From NCBI RefSeq assembly GCF_004795015.1, contig NZ_SSBI01000012.1, positions 87,649 through 151,648 on the forward strand: 64,000 nt of DNA, given 5' to 3'. The position numbers were made by a program, and so were the translations under genes. The first letter of the stretch is position 1. Every line of letters starts with the position of its first letter. This document shows, in pieces, positions 62,006 through 64,000 of this stretch. This stretch comes from Streptomyces sp. A1277 (GTDB lineage: Bacteria; Actinomycetota; Actinomycetes; Streptomycetales; Streptomycetaceae). The notes below the pieces were generated by a model that was not told the DNA's origin, searched no databases, and was given only the letters and a program-made list of their open reading frames with translations.

Positions 62006-63829
62006 GTGCACACCCCCTCCGTCCCCCGTCCGGAGTACCCGCGACCGCAGTTCGTACGTCGCGACTGGCTCAACCTCAACGGGACCTGGCAGTTCGAGAC
62101 CGACCAGGGGGACAGCGGAATCGAACGGGGTCTCCTCGACCGCGACCTCACCGGCGAGATCCTCGTACCCTTCGCCCCCGAGTCCGAACTGTCCGGCGTC
62201 GGCGACACCGACTTCCTGGAGGCCGTCTGGTACCGGCGGCGGTTCACCCCGCCAGCCGAGTGGGCCGGCCGCCGGGTGCTGCTGCACTTCGGCGCCGTCG
62301 ACCACGACACCACCGTCTGGGTGGACGGCACCGAAGTCGTACGCCACCGGGGCGGCTTCACCCCCTTCACCGCCGACCTCGGCGACCTCGCCCCGGCCGG
62401 CCGCGAGGTGGAGATCACCGTGCGCGCCCGCGACCCGAAGTCCGGCCCGCAGGCCCGCGGCAAGCAGGCGACCCAGTACGCCAACCACGACTGCAACTAC
62501 ACCCGCACGACCGGCATCTGGCAGACCGTCTGGGCAGAGCCGGTCCCCGAGACCCATCTGCGCCGCCCCCGCATCACCCCCGACCTGGCCGGCGGCGCCT
62601 TCTCCCTCGAACTGCCCCTGGCCGCCAACCGGCCCGGCCACCGTGTACGCGCCGTCCTCAGCGACGACGCGGGCGAGGTCTGCCGCGCAGTGGGCCGCGC
62701 CGACCTCGACCTCGCGCCCCGCCTGCACCTGTCCATTCCGCAGGACCGGCGCCGCGAGTGGAGCCCCGAGGACCCCTTCCTGTACGGGCTGTGCCTCGAA
62801 CTCCTCGGCGCGGACGGCGAGGTGACCGACTCCGTCGAGAGCTACGCGGGCCTGCGAGCCGTCGGCATCCGGGGCAGGGCCGTGCTCCTCAACGGCCGCC
62901 CCCGCTTCCAGCGCCTCGTCCTGGACCAGGGCTGGTACCCGGACGGCCTGATGACCGCCCCCACCGACGAGGCCCTGGTCCGTGACATCGAACTGGCCAT
63001 GGAGGCCGGTTTCAACGGGGCCCGGCTGCACCAGAAGGTGTTCGAGGAGCGCTTCCTCTACCACGCCGACCGGCTCGGCTACCTGGTCTGGGGCGAGTTC
63101 GGCGACTGGGGCTGCGAGGTCGGCGGCTCCTCCGGCGGCAACCAGCGGCCCGACGCGTCCTTCGTCGCCCAGTGGCTCGAAGCCGTGGAACGCGACTACT
63201 CCCACCCCTCGATCATCGGCTGGTGCCCGCTGAACGAGACGTACCAGAAGCTCCACGACCGGATCACCCAGCTCGACGACGTGACCCGGGCGATGTTCCT
63301 CGCCACCAAGGCCATGGACACCTCCCGGCCGGTGATCGACGCCTCCGGCTACTCCCACCGGGTCCTGGAGACCGACATCTACGACTCCCACACCTACGAG
63401 CAGGACCCGGCCGCGTTCCGCCGGCTGGTCTCCGGACTCGCCGAGGGGAAGCCCTTCGTCAACGCCTACGAGAACGGCGCCGCCTACTCGCAGCCGTACC
63501 GGGGGCAGCCGTACTTCGTCAGCGAGTTCGGCGGGATCTGGTGGGACCCGGAGGCCGCAGCCGAGCAGTCGGGCAGCGACCGCACGGTCTCCTGGGGGTA
63601 CGGCGACCGGGTGCGCACCGAGGGCGAGTTCCACGAGCGCTTCGCCGGTCTGACCGGTGCGCTGCTGGAGGACCCGCACATGTTCGGGTACTGCTACACC
63701 CAGCTGACCGACGTCTTCCAGGAGCAGAACGGCGTCTACCGCTTCGACCGGGGCACCAAGCTGGACATCGCCCGCATCCGGGAGGCCCAGCTGCGCCCCG
63801 CCGCGATCGAGGGGCCGGACGCCGGCTGA
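62006..63829 (+). CDS. GH2 family glycoside hydrolase
   Basis: The 607-aa glycosidase has a jelly-roll domain (LNGTWQFETDQ, VLLHFGAVDHDTTVWVDG, EVVRHRGGFTPFTADL), an Ig-like domain and a TIM barrel. The acid/base is Glu411 in WCPLNETYQ and the nucleophile Glu507 in YFVSEFGGIWW. There is no signal peptide, so it should cleave the sugar imported by the preceding transporter. GH2 covers beta-galactosidase, beta-glucuronidase and beta-mannosidase; shorter than LacZ and lacking its C-terminal domains, this one cannot be assigned by reading. GTG start. Confidence 0.9.
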   Translation: MHTPSVPRPEYPRPQFVRRDWLNLNGTWQFETDQGDSGIERGLLDRDLTGEILVPFAPESELSGVGDTDFLEAVWYRRRFTPPAEWAGRRVLLHFGAVDHDTTVWVDGTEVVRHRGGFTPFTADLGDLAPAGREVEITVRARDPKSGPQARGKQATQYANHDCNYTRTTGIWQTVWAEPVPETHLRRPRITPDLAGGAFSLELPLAANRPGHRVRAVLSDDAGEVCRAVGRADLDLAPRLHLSIPQDRRREWSPEDPFLYGLCLELLGADGEVTDSVESYAGLRAVGIRGRAVLLNGRPRFQRLVLDQGWYPDGLMTAPTDEALVRDIELAMEAGFNGARLHQKVFEERFLYHADRLGYLVWGEFGDWGCEVGGSSGGNQRPDASFVAQWLEAVERDYSHPSIIGWCPLNETYQKLHDRITQLDDVTRAMFLATKAMDTSRPVIDASGYSHRVLETDIYDSHTYEQDPAAFRRLVSGLAEGKPFVNAYENGAAYSQPYRGQPYFVSEFGGIWWDPEAAAEQSGSDRTVSWGYGDRVRTEGEFHERFAGLTGALLEDPHMFGYCYTQLTDVFQEQNGVYRFDRGTKLDIARIREAQLRPAAIEGPDAG

Positions 63830-63842
63830 CGGGGCAGGACGC

Positions 63843-63875
63843 CGGGTGCCCGCCCCCTGCCGGGGCGGGCACCCG
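63843..63875. terminator. Bidirectional terminator between the GH2 and lectin-domain genes
   Basis: CGGGTGCCCGCCCC pairs perfectly over 14 bp with GGGGCGGGCACCCG around a CTGCC loop. It starts 13 bases after the GH2 stop and lies 8 bases beyond the stop of the convergent gene. Confidence 0.88.
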
Positions 63876-63882
63876 CCGGGTG

Positions 63883-64000
63883 TCAGACCCGTTCCAGCCG
63901 CCAGAGCTGCGGCTGCTGGCCGTTGCAGGTCCACTGCTGAACATGGGCGCCCGCCGTACGGGAGCCCTGGGAGACGTCCAGCCACTGCCCGGAGGACTTC
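63883..64000 (-). CDS. C-terminal end of a ricin-type beta-trefoil lectin domain protein (partial)
   Basis: An open minus-strand frame enters from the right edge and ends at a TGA (63883-63885). Its visible 38 residues include SGQWLDVSQGSRTAGAHVQQWTCNGQQPQLWRLERV. The QQW and QLW with TCNG are the Q-x-W carbohydrate-binding repeat of ricin-B lectin domains, usually the C-terminal module of secreted glycoside hydrolases in Streptomyces. The catalytic part lies outside the window. Confidence 0.8.
   Translation of the reverse strand, partial: KSSGQWLDVSQGSRTAGAHVQQWTCNGQQPQLWRLERV

Overview
The window is high-GC chromosomal DNA from an actinomycete, almost certainly a Streptomyces. The evidence is the strong GC bias at third codon positions, GTG and TTG starts behind AGGAG sites, ATGA/GTGA stop-start overlaps, a 'conservon' (sensor kinase, roadblock, DUF742, GTPase), a c-di-AMP (ydaO-type) leader before a LysM/M23 cell-wall hydrolase, and a hopanoid gene cluster ordered much as in S. 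coelicolor. I see no phage, insertion sequence or CRISPR array.

Layout. 1-9.3 kb: hopanoid operon (polyprenyl diphosphate synthase, squalene-hopene cyclase, HpnG-like nucleosidase, HpnH radical SAM, DXS, HpnO-like aminotransferase), then a cupin regulator with paired operator-like sites and a small membrane protein. 9.3-14.9 kb: tyrosine phosphatase, GH36 alpha-galactosidase, riboswitch-led LysM-M23 protein, SGNH hydrolase. 14.9-22.6 kb: an STM4011-STM4015 type operon (two radical SAM enzymes, a sulfatase/phosphatase-fold hydrolase, an ATP-grasp-like protein, two leucine-rich-repeat paralogues) opposite a conserved 108-aa protein and a DUF6745-type protein. No function is established for this set. 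22.7-27.5 kb: TetR regulator, Glu/Leu/Phe/Val dehydrogenase, PPOX-class protein, MBL-fold hydrolase, and a chimeric pseudogene. 27.9-31.9 kb: conservon with a GAF-domain fifth gene. 31.9-34.5 kb: decayed NAD-epimerase pseudogene, split transketolase, tRNA-Pro(GGG).

34.5-57.3 kb looks like one metabolic locus. It holds a secreted phytase-type beta-propeller protein, a PiT phosphate transporter with its DUF47 partner, and an AfuABC/FbpABC-type importer. Five predicted phosphate-ester hydrolases follow (two HADs, one Cof-type HAD, two inositol-monophosphatase-family proteins), then an MBL-fold hydrolase and an MgtC-like protein. The myo-inositol catabolic genes come last (iolG, iolE-like, iolC, a Cgl0159-type aldolase-fold gene, iolB, iolD, mmsA/iolA). 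A GntR/UTRA regulator sits inside, and the three main promoter regions carry TGTC-NN-GACA-like sites. I infer a pathway from extracellular inositol phosphates to inorganic phosphate plus inositol carbon under an IolR-type regulator. Between iolB and iolD lie four 29-bp tandem copies, each carrying a Shine-Dalgarno sequence and an ATG, which create three overlapping 10-codon mini-ORFs.

57.3-64 kb: LacI regulator with a palindrome inside a divergent promoter, a carbohydrate ABC importer without its own ATPase, a GH2 glycosidase, and the 3' end of a ricin-type lectin-domain gene on the minus strand.
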